Shown: positions 22,561 to 62,972, counted from the first letter of the stretch. The stretch: 64,000 nt of DNA from Sipunculus nudus (GCA_026874595.1 CM049306.1:21571019-21635018), one strand, 5' to 3'. Numbers and translations: made by a program. Notes: generated by a model from the sequence alone, not told the origin.

Positions 22561-24652
22561 GTTTGTTTGTTGTATGAGAATTTTACCCCTGTGGGGCAGA
22601 AAGGAAGGCTATCACCCAATAGGTTTACATCCTGATTTCCTGCTTCACAACATAATTTTTCCGGCTCAATGCATGGTCTTAACTTAACCCACTTCTTCGA
22701 GCGGGGTCGCACCTGAGAAAGAAAATCAATATTTATGTCGCTTATTTCAAAATTTAGCATGCTGTTTGGGACTGAATGGTGTATTCATGACGATAAGTAA
22801 ATATATATTCATACATACAGTAGTATGAATAGGTTGATTCGTCTCTGAATGAGAAATTCAATATGAACCGTGATTGATTATTCAAAGCAGCATTATCTGT
22901 TTGTTCATCGCTCTTATGGGCCGAGACAATTCTCTTTTAAACGGCTAATCTGAGATTTCTGTGTGTATAATATTTTCCTGATGGATGATTAATGTTTTTG
23001 AAAAAAGATTTCCTTGATTTTTTTTGTTATTTTAGGGTTATGATTTAAACATAAGTCTGTAGCTGTAAAATGAATATTATTAAGTTTATAATTATATTTT
23101 ATGTATTATTGCTCAGATGACCAGAAGTTCTGCAAGTTAGGCTCTTTTCAGTGTGTTTTGAACACTTAAAAAATTAGATGTGTTGGTGATCAAAGCTGGA
23201 AAACAAATATCTTGTACCCGCCTCAGAACATAAAATATTTTGCATATATAACATTTTCATCAAGTAAGAAATGAAGAAATTCAGCCCAGACAATTTTTTT
23301 CGGAAATGAAGTAAATACAATGACGAAATCTCAGCATGTTCGGCAATTGATGAATGATATTTCATACTTAAGATAAAATATATCAGTAATGACTGGAAGG
23401 AACTTTCTCATTTTCAGTAAGCTTATTGATCATGGGCATCAGTAAGCTTATTGATCATGGGCATCAGTAAGCTTATTGATCATGGGCATCAGTAAGCTAA
23501 TTGACCCTGAACAGCCTTTTCAGTTGTTGAAGACCGGTGGCGCCATCTTAATTTCTTTATTTATAAACATTTTATCAAGATTTTCTGACTTACAAATTTT
23601 TTGTGAACATTTCTCAATTGTAGTCCAGATTCTTTACATTTAATGCACGTACAGACTGAGAAACATGCTTCATATACACATATGTATCTATCATCATAGA
23701 AAATTTATTTTCAAAGGTGCCTCAGACACAGTTAAAATACAAATGACAGTAATCTAAGTTGTGTACACTTAGTTATTTGTTAGCAAACTCTCAAGATTCA
23801 GGTCGATTAAACTGGAAGTTCTTCTCCAATTTTGAAAATGAATCGACTAAATTTATTCCTCTTTAACTGTTGACTTACAAAATTGGAAAAAATGTATACT
23901 ATATGAAGTATCATGAAGAAAAAAAAAGGGGGAAAACATTTCAGCCCGAATAAAAGGAATCAATCTGAGGCCAAGCATACAGATGGTTTATGTTGTCATC
24001 CATAGCTAGCATTATATGGTTAAACAATCAATTCCATAAATGGTAAAAATTATATTATAACACAATCTTTTTAAAGTGAAAAAGTAAATTATATGATTTA
24101 CGAAACATCATGATCACCCTCTACATATTGCACCCAGCTGCATCGAGGGACCAAAAAACTAACAAATCTTGCGTAGTCCGTTTCAGTGTCACAGCGGGAT
24201 ATAACCATTGAAGTCATTTAGTGCAGGCACGACTATGTTCATTTCACCTTTGAGCAGGACCACACTACAATTTTCAAAGACTTTATGCATATATTTATGT
24301 CACATTTGAAAATTAACATATATAAACACAATATTAACAATCCCTATTGGAATAGCATTCCGTGTTGAAATAATTATTATATGAAGGGTTACATATGGAC
24401 TTTTTCTACAAAAAAACATAGCTTCAGCATGTGTCTGCTTTTATGTTGATGATATTTAAGAACCCAAATAACCGAAGGTGATAAATGCTTTAAAAATATC
24501 AAACGTTATCTTATTTTATTTATACCTGAGGCTGTATGATGTACTGAACAGCTCAGTTTATATATATAAATGTATCTATCTATCTTTCTTTCTTTCTATC
24601 TGTCTATATATACATGTGTGTGTGCGTGCACATGTATATAGTATTTTAATAT
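22557..24652. other. Intergenic stretch, no gene recognised
   Basis: AT-rich sequence with one minisatellite (23415-23514) and a tatc/tttc-rich run near 24570-24610. No coding signal was seen. Confidence 0.5.
23415..23514. repeat. 25-bp tandem repeat, about 4 copies
   Basis: Three identical 25-bp units (cagtaagcttattgatcatg + ggcat) at 23415, 23440 and 23465, followed by a diverged fourth. Perfect identity of the first three points to recent amplification. Confidence 0.95.
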
Positions 24653-24902
24653 TGTTAGAGGTGTCGGTTTTGTTGTGCGCAGGAGTGTTACATGTGTCTC
24701 TTGAAATTCTGATTCGTGTAGCGCAGGCATAGTTGGTTCTTATGGGAACCTTGTTTGTTCGGCGCTGGCTCGCGTGTGGGGTCTGAAGCGTAGAGTCACA
24801 GCGTTCTTTTGTTCTTTTTGTTCTAGATTGTGTGTTGAGCGTGTGTTCCTTGGAATTTTCCATTTCTAGAATTTTCGGGTGAGAAGCTGTGTTTAAGAAA
24901 GG
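24653..24902 (+). mobile_element. Truncated LTR fragment (U3 only), TATA box deleted
   Basis: Starts tgttagagg and aligns with the first part of the LTR family at 13333 and 52126-52918. It shares, for example, ggagtgttacatgtgtct and gattcgtgtagcgcaggcat. Near 24886 the sequence runs gtgagaag straight into ctgtgtttaag, lacking the 14 nt ttataaataggggg found at 13617-13631. Homology ends about 24902. No second end or interior is present. Confidence 0.8.
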
Positions 24903-25932
24903 AAAGTTTTTACATCCAATTTTACCATGCATTGCCGTTTTGCCAATTACGTTCATACTATACTTTTCACCAGCAGATAACCCACTGGTTGTCCCCTTGC
25001 CATAAAGAAAAACACATTGAACCCCATATATTCTTAAATAAAAACTGAATTCAAGTGAACTGAAGTTGGACCGATCGAAGATATTTTAAAGTGAATACAC
25101 GTGCACCGAGGCACCTTAAATTAACTAATCATGATTTGTAGGTTTCAATGTCACAGATGGTGTTGAGCCCTCAAGTCGTGAATGTTCTGGTTTCATTCAT
25201 GTTAATTTCATTTGGTACCAATTTTCATACAATGCTTAAACTAACAATGGCTATGTAAGAAGCTGTGTTTTAATACCCTCCGTGATTTCAACTATGAACT
25301 TGCTTCAATGGATGATTTGTTGTTTTAAATGTTTTCGTTTGGACATATAAAGAAGCTTCATATGTATAGCTAGAAAAAGTGTGAACTAGAACATATCAAA
25401 TTATTAAATATATTTGGTTGTAATAACAACCTCCATTTTTGAATGCCACATTTACCCGAGTAAACATAAATAATCACCTACACTTTTTTATAAAATGTCT
25501 TTTTTTGTGGGAACGGTTGTTGAGATAATCAATCTAAGCTAATGTCTCTCAGTCTGTGCATTGAGCTCTAAGACAAGCAGACCACAACAGTTTACATCAT
25601 ACTCGAAGACAAATATTTTAGACACATAATAGACATTTTTCTCAATCATAACATTTAATTTATAATTTAACAGTTTAAGTAATGTAATGCGGAACATCTA
25701 TAAAATCTTAACAGATGGTACTGAAGAGCATAGGAGGGTCAATGTCATTAAAGCTTTAAATAAACCTTGTTTGGAATGTAGATTTACAGTCTGTTTGGGA
25801 TATGAGTGTTTTTGATTGAACATCGACTACAATATTACAAGACGATTCAGAAAAATACAAATAAATATAAAACTTTTTTCTTATTCATGCTTGTCAGGAT
25901 GGGTAGAATAATAAAAAACAAGATTAGCAGAC

Positions 25933-26200
25933 TGTTACAGGTGCTCTTTTTATTGTGTGACACGGGCCTAACTCGTGTTGTTATTGCACCCGCAGTTTAA
26001 TCCGTACTGGTTGAACTCTCGTTGTCATGCTGGCCTTGGGCTTTCTCGCCTGGTCGTGAGTCACGTATACTTCATGGTGTGTAGAGGCACGGCGATGTTT
26101 TTCTAGATGATTCCTGTGACGCGTGCTTACCGTGTATAATGTATTATTCCTAGACTGTTCGAGAAGCGGAAAATTCTCGGCTTGGGGTGAAGAGTATATA
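25933..26200 (+). mobile_element. Truncated LTR fragment (U3 only), ends at the TATA box
   Basis: Starts with an intact tgttacagg and aligns closely with 13333-13625 (gtgctctttttattgtgtga and onward). It is lost after ggggtgaagagtatata, exactly where the TATA box lies in the longer copies. It lies about 1 kb from a second U3-only fragment in the same orientation. Confidence 0.85.
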
Positions 26201-28557
26201 ATTGTATATTTGATTGGACCAAGGCATGTACAATAGTTAACAGCATTATTCAGGACATGGGCCTCAGTCACCAAAAAAAGTTGATACAAGAAATACAGGA
26301 GTATATTTTCCTTTTTTTATGTGGCCTTTTTTGTTTTCAATGTTAAAGGTTACTTGGGGCTTTGGTCAGAAATTAAAATAAAAACGTCTAATTAAAAAAT
26401 TGAATGTAATTTGATTCATCGTTGAACGACGGTAATTATAAATGATTTTTGACTATATAATTTACAATTTATTTTGGTTTTTCACAGTTGTATTAATCAT
26501 GTGACGAATCAACTGGACGACATTAGTTTAGCCTGAAGAATGATACTCTCGATTAATCAACAGACAAGTTGGTCTCTTTATCCACACATACATACACACA
26601 CATACACGTTGGTTATTCCTAGAAACTGATTGGGACAGGTGACAGGGACTCCTGCTAGAACCTGCTTACATTCTCTATTTTTCCGTGTCAAGTCTGAGGT
26701 GCATATAATTGTTATCAGGTTTAACTACTCCCATTGACGAAAAAGGCGTGAAATTAACTGCTCACAAGTTTATTGAATTGACAAAAAGGGTTTTTAACCA
26801 GTTTAACCAGAGTATGCATGTGTAATTCATTATACGATTCCACCAAGATACATTACTTAACTAAGATACATTACTCAACTAAGATACATGACTTAACTAA
26901 GATACATTAATTAAGGCACATCATCTGACAAGAACATGATACGACTTTAACACACTTTATGACTATTAGATATAACAAAACCTTGGCTTATCATGTAGGT
27001 AGGTTTTATCTGCGTTATCAGCTTTACTTTATGTTTATTTGCTAGGACTTTTGAATATGGTAAAAAAATATGGTAAAAATACGTTTTTTTTAATGCACGA
27101 CCAAAGTTATGCCGAGTTACACGCATATACATTAATCTCACCCTCACCTCCACCACTGCACTTCCCCGCCACATTAGGTGCTACCGTGTCAAGTATCAAC
27201 TGGCACTTTAACAGATTATAAAGGTCTATTCAAGCAGGGTTGGGGCTGTCTGACCTAGCAAATACAGGGTTCGAATTTGTGCCGGTAGCTTTTCAGGAAA
27301 TTTTAGGGAGTCCTTTAAACTCTGCCCCATTCCAGGTCATTATTTTACAGTGTCTGGTTCAGACCGCGTTTTAACAGGAATATTTTATTCACTGCGCAAT
27401 AAAACAATGAACGCCACAAAGATAACCATGTGGATGAATCTTGTGAACAACATTACAAAACAGTTAAATGTATACAAAACCGTGCATGTTATACATTACC
27501 ATTTCCTCACATTTCACTGAAAGCAAGGTTTGAGAACAGGTTTATTACAATCTTTGGGGAACTTGCAATATATCTACCTTGGCCGGAACAACTGTCTGGT
27601 AGAAAGTAAGGAGACGGCATGGGTACTGCGTGTTTTATAATGAGGAGACTGATACATGGGGCGACATCCTGATCATAAAGGCAATATGAATAAACTGCAC
27701 CGATTTAAATAAACAAGAAAGCAAAAAAAAGGTAACATACTTAAAACGAACACAATAGTATGTTTCATCAGATCAGGCTTAACTTAAACATATATGAAAG
27801 AGCGGAACGATAATAAGGAGAGAAAAATGCAGTTTGGCTAAAGCCAAATCTTGAGATAAACAAAAACATAAGCGTTACATGCCCATGAAAAAAAACAGAT
27901 ACTCTAAAAATCCGTTCGGCATTTACAAAAGCAAACAAGTTAAATGAACAGTCCGAAATATAAAAAGAAAAAAAAATATGAAATTACACAAAACTCAAGA
28001 ACCTTCAAAATCCGAGGAAACTGCCTCTTATCTTGAAACAGACTATTTGTTTAACATCCCATTAGTCAAATTATTTGCTTACTTTCCTCAATAAATCGGA
28101 CTTCATGTCCTTCTTGAAATGGACTCTGATACATTTATCCAATTACATTGCTCAGATAGCGGGATTGGAGAGGGGGGGGGGGGGCACTTGTGGTCTTCAC
28201 CTTTGATAATCCTGCATCTGCACACATTACAAATAATTGTTCCTTGAACATCCTGATCTCCACTCACGGCTTTCTCAGAAATATACATTTATATATGCAA
28301 AGCTTGAAAATTAGAAGAATATATATGTGCAGGTCATGTACGTTACACTTTTTTTTCTTGTGCAGCCAAGAAAAAGTCAGTTGAAGTCTGCTTGCTTGCA
28401 GACACGTCTGCATAATATTCCGGCTTTTCAGAACTTTCATGGTACAATATGTTATTAAAATCAACCCGCATCATAAAATTTAGACATACAACATATTAAG
28501 AGTTAACATGGTGAAACCTTCTCTCACATTCCAAGCAAGGGGTAAGTATTGTCTCAC
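26201..28557. other. Intergenic or intronic stretch, no gene recognised
   Basis: Holds an 18-bp repeat (26843-26920, four copies of aagatacattacttaact) and a 13-nt G run (28172-28184). If the minus-strand receptor gene at 28558 is intact, this is its next intron. I could not identify the following exon. Confidence 0.45.
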
Positions 28558-28696
28558 CACCCGCGGTGGTGCCCCTTCCTTCTCCGAGCAATAGCACGTG
28601 TACCGTCAGCGCCAATGCAAGACTTGCCCTTCGGGGACGACACCCAGAGATGCGAACATCTTCCATTCCGAACACATCTGCCCCTGGCTTCAATAA
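28558..28696 (-). CDS. LRP-like exon: EGF-like module
   Basis: Acceptor ..acttatag before ttattgaagcc. Donor gtgaga after ..cgcgggtg. The exon leaves 2 nt (tg), which a following c or t would turn into the last EGF cysteine. Two usual cysteines are replaced (SHLW, CIG). Confidence 0.65.
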
Positions 28697-29563
28697 CTAT
28701 AAGTAAAGTCATAAGACACATTTGCCATTACGGTCAGTTTAAAACGTATTTAAAACCATTTATAAACTGTGTTACTATGTATTAACCCGTAGGTTTTCTT
28801 TCATTAAAATTTGAGAGTCAAGGAGAGAGCGCAAATAGTACTTTTCCTAAAGATTCGGTTTTAAAATGTACTTACCTCGCGGCTGAGCCAGGTCATTGAA
28901 AACCGCAATGCTAATTGGATAGTCACCTATATAAATATTCGTATACTTATCCTTCGGAACCAGCATCCGTTTGTTTGTTCTAATGATGTAACCTGATTTC
29001 GAGTGGCTCCAGTATAAATAGTCCTGCAACATAATTTACAAATATTTACGATGGTATCAAGATTTGTTTATCCAGACACCATTTCCTTAATTTCCAAATG
29101 TTAATTTATTCAGGTTTTCCAGCTGTTGAAAACCGGTTGAGGTGCATTGGGCGCCCCATATGGGGGAAATATTTTCAGCTCCGTCATTTGTCATCACTCT
29201 CATCAATATATAAATAATATATTTCTTTCAATGATATACTTATCATTAAAATATTTCGCATTATTCAGTTCCGTATTGTAACGATAACCTGTAAATGGCT
29301 CAACTGTAGATTCACATTAAAAATAGACATTTAAACAAACTATATATGACATGTCCCTTCATTCGCAGGATTTTTGGTCCCCTCTGATTCTTATATATTA
29401 CTCAGTCCGGGTATAAATAGTATGAGTGACTCGTTTTTCATTGACTAATTTATTATCTCACAAACTTTCGAAGCGCACAGGTTTCTTTGTCCGATGGACG
29501 TCACTGTCATCTTACACTTTACCCACAATTCCACAATAGACTACACTGGTACACAATCTATCG

Positions 29564-29615
<52 letters not shown>

Positions 29616-29934
29616 CGTGAAAGATTTGTAGAAGCATTTACGGTTGGATAACCAACGGAAACTCTAGAGTCAAGTAGTGAGTTGAGTACAATGATATAAC
29701 ATTGTAACTATGCATTTTCTATATGGTTTTGAGATGTTAGAACCTGCAGCCAAAATATTTCATATGTTAAACTATCAGGCTGTTATAATGTGTTTACCCC
29801 AAAAGCAGCCAGTCCTTTAGGGACACCAACATCTAGATTTTCAAATAGAATTCTTCGTTTGCCGTCGTCAAGGTTGAACGATCCAATAGCTTCCTCTTCA
29901 ATGTCGATCCAGAATAACCTGTTTGCGGGGTAAT
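28558..29934 (-). CDS. LDL-receptor-related protein fragment, three exons (YWTD propeller + EGF-like), partial or degenerate
   Basis: Three minus-strand exons (29934-29798, 29023-28876, 28696-28558) join in frame across GT..AG introns with phases 0 and 1. The product reads like the last blades of an LDL-receptor class B propeller followed by an EGF-like module. Blade motifs are NRLFWIDIEEEAIGSFNLDD, GVPKGLAAFG, DYLYWSHSKSGYIIRTN and YPISIAVFNDLAQPRV; the last matches the conserved propeller-to-EGF junction. Family members are single-pass surface receptors for lipoproteins and other ligands. The EGF module (CVRNGRCSHLWVSSPKGKSC) has Trp and Gly where two conserved cysteines are expected. I found neither the upstream blades between 29935 and 34757 nor the next exon downstream. 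It may be a partial pseudogene or part of a gene with very long introns. Confidence 0.8.
28876..29023 (-). CDS. LRP-like exon: YWTD blade
   Basis: Acceptor ..atgttgcag, donor gtaagt. 49 codons plus 1 nt. Encodes DYLYWSHSKSGYIIRTN.. to ..AVFNDLAQPR. YWSH stands in the YWTD position. Confidence 0.85.
29568..29607. repeat. (TA)n microsatellite in LRP-like intron
   Basis: Alternating A/T between the two propeller exons of the minus-strand fragment. Confidence 0.95.
29798..29934 (-). CDS. LRP-like exon: YWTD blade
   Basis: Acceptor ..tgtag, donor gtaaac. The exon enters with 2 nt of a split codon and ends in phase 0. Encodes NRLFWIDIEEEAIGSFNLDD and GVPKGLAAFG; FWID stands in the YWTD position. 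Confidence 0.85.
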
Positions 29935-30027
29935 CTACAAACAAGGATTTTCTTGATCTGAACGCTTATCGTGGGGCGATCTTATAATTATTAAAATATC
30001 AGAACACAATATTCTTAAAAGCAATTA

Positions 30028-31085
30028 GTATTTGTCAAAATTTAGACTGAACATTAGGCCTATATATCTGATCAAAATCCGACCAGTGCTGCAGAACTAA
30101 ATGATCTTCCCCAGAAGATCACAGTGCAAATTATGACATTCAGTGTTAACTCCACCAGTGAATAATATGTTGTTGTCCGTTAGAGATTTCACTCAACAAT
30201 GTTTTATTTGAAGGTAGCTAGAGGATTAAGGTTCGACCCACTGGATACAATTACATTCTGGAGGAAGTCAGGGCCACTTTAAGATATTTAATCATTATGC
30301 GACAGAGTAATTATTTTGTCACGCTTGTTGAGGGCGAGATCGTGGTCATTCACCGATATCAGGGGAAACTAATACACAATCTAACTGGATCCATTGTGTT
30401 ATGTCGGTTAGAAATGCTTCTCGCAGCGTTGACCTTAAATGAACCGCTTTGTTATGGCGGGCGAAATGTGATGCAACCATCAAACACGTGAAATGTTACA
30501 TACATTTGTCCAGGTGTAGATACATGTCCTGTGCTTACATTTCCATCATAGGGCATTCCACAATCAAAACCCGCTGCAATGTAAGTTTTCGATTTTGATA
30601 AAATACTTAACCAAGGCTAAGTATGGCGACGATGGAACGTCAACAGATGGCGATTTTACCAATAAATAAAACCGGAATCCAAAAAATATAATTATATTTT
30701 TATTTCAAAACAATTTATGCCCCCTAACAAATACACAGACACACTACTGGCCTCTTTACTGCGATCTCTTTCTTGTGCACTTCACACACATGTCAAACTT
30801 CAGAATTCGGTGACTATTTCGCCGAGAAATGAATATATATTATGCAGTGTTTTTTAATGTCATTACAGTTAACATAATGATCTTCCAAATATGCCGGTAG
30901 AACCTTAAGCCATACACGCACTATGAGTCACCGGGGACGCATTGATTAAGCAGTTATTAATGTGTTAATTGAAGATCATAAATCTTACAAAGATCGCTTA
31001 AACAGTTTGACGTTTGACCTACGAGTTCGGCAACACGACATGGTCACCTGATCATGAATGGAATTCTTGTGAACCAATAATTTTC
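30028..31085. repeat. Direct repeat copy 1 (about 1.06 kb)
   Basis: Near-identical to 31586-32644 with a constant offset of 1558-1560 nt and a few scattered substitutions. Both copies share starts (gtatttgtcaaaattta) and ends (..caataattttt). The 64-codon frame inside it resembles no known protein. It begins about 90 bp upstream (in gene sense) of the LRP-like exon at 29934. Confidence 0.95.
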
Positions 31086-31585
31086 CGCCATCACATCCCA
31101 TGATAATTAGAGCGGAACAAAAGGCCGTTTCAGAGGAGGCCTCCAGTTTGGTATTCGCCGAAAGTAGGGTTCAATAATATAACTAGCACGTATGTAGCAC
31201 GTCGGTCCGGTCACTAGAGGCATTTAATGATTCCCTTTTAAATCTCTCAGTAGCGAGTGTAGGAAATATTGAACGATCGCCTGCGGGATAATATTTACGG
31301 GGTTTTATACGCACATCGAACGATGTAACTCATCAATTATTGATGTGTGCAACGTATGTAGTGCGTTTATACGAGCCTTTAAGTCAATATATTCAACTGC
31401 TGATTTCGCATGATGCTAATACACCTGCTCATCACACATGGTTCGTATATACTGGCCGGAGGTCTGTGGCGCCCCTGATACAGGCAACTCTTCATCACTC
31501 AAAGGGATCCTATGGGTAGGTGGTGAACGTTATTATATAAGGGTATATATCATTATATGGCGTAATGGTTTAGGTGACTCATGTT
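31086..31585. other. Spacer between direct repeats
   Basis: About 500 bp, unique in the window. If the structure is a tandem duplication, the full unit is 30028-31585 and copy 2 is missing this part. No LTR-type ends or primer-binding site border it. Confidence 0.5.
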
Positions 31586-32644
31586 GTATTTGTCAAAATT
31601 TAGACTGAACAAACATAACATTATATATCTGATCAAAATCCGACCAGTGCTGCAAAACTTAATGATCTTTCCCAGAAGATCACAGTGCAAATTATGATAT
31701 TCAGTGTTATCTCCACCAGTGAATAATATGTTGTTGTCTGTTAGAGATTTCACTCAACAATGTTTTATTTGGAGGTGCTAGAGGATTAAGGTTCGACCCA
31801 CTGGATACAATTACATTCTGGAAGAAGTCAGGGCCACTTTAAGATATTTAATCATTATGCGACAGAGTAATTATTTTGTCACGCTTGTTGAGGGCGAGAT
31901 CGTGGTCATTCACCGATATCAGGGGAAACTAATACACAATCTAACTGGATCCATTGTGTTATGTCGGTTAGAAATGCTTCTCGCAGCGTTGACCTTAAAT
32001 GAACCGCCTTTGTTATGGCGGGCGAAATGTGATGCAACCATCAAACACGTGAAATGTTACATACATTTGTCTAGGTGTAGATACATGTCCTGTGCTTACA
32101 TTTCCATCATAGGGCATTCCACAATCAAAACCCGCTGCAATGTAAGTTTTCGATTTTGATAAAATACTTAACCAAGGCTAAGTATGGCGACGATGGAACG
32201 TCAACAGATGGCGATTTTACCAATAAATAAAACCGGAATCCAAAAAATATAATTATATTTTTATTTCAAAACAATTTATGCCCTCTAACAAACACACAGA
32301 CACACTACTGGCCTCTTTTCTGCGATCTCTTTCTTGTGCACTTCACACACAAGTCAAACTTCAGAATTCGGTGACTATTACGCCGAGAAATGAATATATA
32401 TTATGCAGTGTTTTTTAATGTCATTACAGTTTACATAATGATCTTCCAAATATGCCGGTAGAACCTTAAGCCATACACGCACGTGAGTCACCGGGGACGC
32501 ATTGATTAAGCAGTAATAAATGTGTTTATTGAAGATTATAAATCTTACAAAGATCGCTTAAACAGTTTGACGTTTGACCTATAAGTACGGCAACACGACA
32601 TGGTCACCTGATCATGAATGGAATTCTTTTGAAGCAATAATTTT
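31586..32644. repeat. Direct repeat copy 2 (about 1.06 kb)
   Basis: Second copy of 30028-31085. An extra c near 32007 changes the small reading frame, which argues against coding function. Confidence 0.95.
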
Positions 32645-33030
32645 TGAGCACTAAAAGATGTCAACAAGCATTTATCACGAGGACTTGAATTATTACTTTT
32701 GTGCAGACTCAGTAACTTTACATTATCCTGGTCATATTTGAATAAATACCTCGCTAATGGCCAAGGCCAGGAGCTGCCTGTAAGTATTGATGTATTTTAA
32801 ACATAATTTTTGTTTCATACTCAGACTTCAGCCTTTCCTATATTCATGCATGAGTTGACGGTGTATCATCGAATTATATAAAACAATTACCCCGAGGATG
32901 ACACGGAACAGGAAGGATACACCTTTTCAAATAATTGAAATCTTAATGTCCTTTGCAGGGTTAAGTAGTATAGAGAGTAACGGCTGTGTTTGTAACATAC
33001 TGTCCATTCGCTCCTTTAAGCCTATATTAT

Positions 33031-33222
33031 AGGTCACACTCTTACGGATGAGGGTGATACCGTGGGTATCCATCCAACAAGCAAGTTTGTCGTACTTAAA
33101 TCGTGAGAACTTTCGCTGGCAGCATAATTGTGAAAGAAAAAATTAATTCCCACTGATGATCCATGATTACTCAATTCAAGACCATTCATCGCCGGCCGTA
33201 CCCTCATCCGTGACGTGTGACT
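33031..33222. mobile_element. MITE-like element (192 bp)
   Basis: The left end ggtcacactcttacggatga.. and the right end (reverse complement agtcacacgtcacggatga..) form an imperfect terminal inverted repeat of about 26 bp, sharing cggatgagggt. The small interior has no ORF. A target duplication is not evident. Confidence 0.5.
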
Positions 33223-33397
33223 TCGGCTTTAGACCTTTTGTCTGATCTCTGACTCTAACTCCTTTATATCAATATCACATGAAGGCACCTATTATTCCAA
33301 ACACGTATTTTTGTATGCGTATTTGCAACAGCATTGAGTTGTTTCTATGTTTCAGGACCATTGACAGGATAGTTACCTGCACGTTTTGGCGTGGTGT

Positions 33398-33537
33398 CTA
33401 TATTTACTAGCAATTACCCGTGCTACGCACGGTTTGGGACGAACACAACACAACCATACGGTGGTATCGGAAATCCACCGGAAATCCGGAGATACGGAAA
33501 ATCACAAAATCGCGTTACGCTTTTAATATATAGATCC
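33398..33537. repeat. Dispersed repeat, copy 1 (cccgtgctacgcacgg ... atatatagat)
   Basis: Begins near ctagcaattacccgtgct with an imperfect palindrome and ends ggagatacggaaaatcacaa..ttacgcttttaatatatagat. The distal half recurs at about 34625-34695. Apparent frames on both strands are by-products of this repeat. Confidence 0.7.
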
Positions 33538-34624
33538 ATTATATGTATGGTGTTGTGGATAAAAATCTTTTGGAACAGCGTTCGGAACATGTTTCGGAAC
33601 AGCGTACAGTCGCACACGGTCGCCCAAAGCCAGTGCCTAACATGTGGTCAGGGTCTTTAACAAATAGTACCTACACATGTACCATGTGACATGAGAAACT
33701 GATCAACAATATCACAATTACATACAAAAGAAACCGCCCATGGAATAGACCTAAGAAAAGAATGCAAAATTACCAGTTTTATTTGTGAAAATAATAACAA
33801 TTATGGCCATGGCTTATACGCAATAAGCATACATACTGAATGAAAGAATATAAAGTCTTTAAAAATAAAGAGTATTACATAAACATTATTGAATGAGATG
33901 TCATATGGATATAAAAGAGACAAATACCAGTATAACCGTATTAAATCTACATTTTTTACAGGAATTATACATTCGTAAATGTAGTAATGAGAAAAAATCT
34001 CGATATTCAAAACATTTTGTCTATATTATGTTTACAACTTTTACAAATCCACACGTGTACACATTATACTGTACCAACCACGACGTGAATTTGGTTAACA
34101 TTTTCTTTTCATCTGTTACATAGTAGGTCTACATATGCATATGTTTGTGAATATTTGTCAAGCATCTCAATCGCATGCTAGGCCCTGGACTTCGTACGAC
34201 CGCGTGTGCGCTGTTTAACCATCACGGATTCCGCCACCCGGTTGATGTTAACTCAAGCATATCAGGTCAGGTTGGTCGCAGGTAGGAGTCCTCGTGTGAC
34301 CCCCCGGTCGCAGGAAGGCCTGCAAAACAATTCTTTCAAAGATCCCCCTTTTGAGAAGGAATTGCCGGTGGGGATTATTTCGGGCCGGTCACCACGAAAT
34401 GTTAGAAAACCCCAGATAGGGCCCCCGGAGTAAAACTCTGCCCCGCCATTACACACCCTATGGCCATTGTGTTACCGGGCCCAAAGACACAAAGAAAAAA
34501 GGCGCCCACGGGGGAACAAATATTAAAATTATTAATTATGCAGGTAATACGCAAATATTGCAAATAAAAGGGGGCGGAATCTCTTCGGACAAACCCGGAG
34601 CATGTGTATGTCGAAAATCACGGC

Positions 34625-34695
34625 AATCCGTACGGCGGTATCAGAGGAGATACGGAAAATCACAAAAATCACCTTACGCTATTGATATATAGATA
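34625..34695. repeat. Dispersed repeat, copy 2 (partial)
   Basis: Shares ccgtacggcggtatc, gagatacggaaaatcacaaa, ttacgc and atatatagat with 33398-33537. It ends about 60 bp before the first ABCC exon in the window. Confidence 0.7.
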
Positions 34696-34757
34696 CCTTT
34701 ACTGGTAAATCATCAATTTCTAAAGTACACATAAATAAACAATCTTTATCATTGCAG

Positions 34758-62915
<28,158 letters not shown>

Positions 62916-62972
62916 GTATGGTAAAATAAAACACGAAACCCTGATATACCTGAAGGTATTAAATATTATATA

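Noticed and set aside
28103-28288. Further LRP-like exon on the minus strand (Cys-containing frame)
   Set aside because: Cysteine spacing does not match an EGF or LDL-A module, the proline run comes from the G run at 28172, and no phase-compatible splice pair was found.
30028-32644. LTR retrotransposon with about 1.06-kb LTRs
   Set aside because: Copies lack TG..CA ends, there is no primer-binding site or polypurine tract, and the spacer has no gag-pol coding. A plain duplication is simpler.
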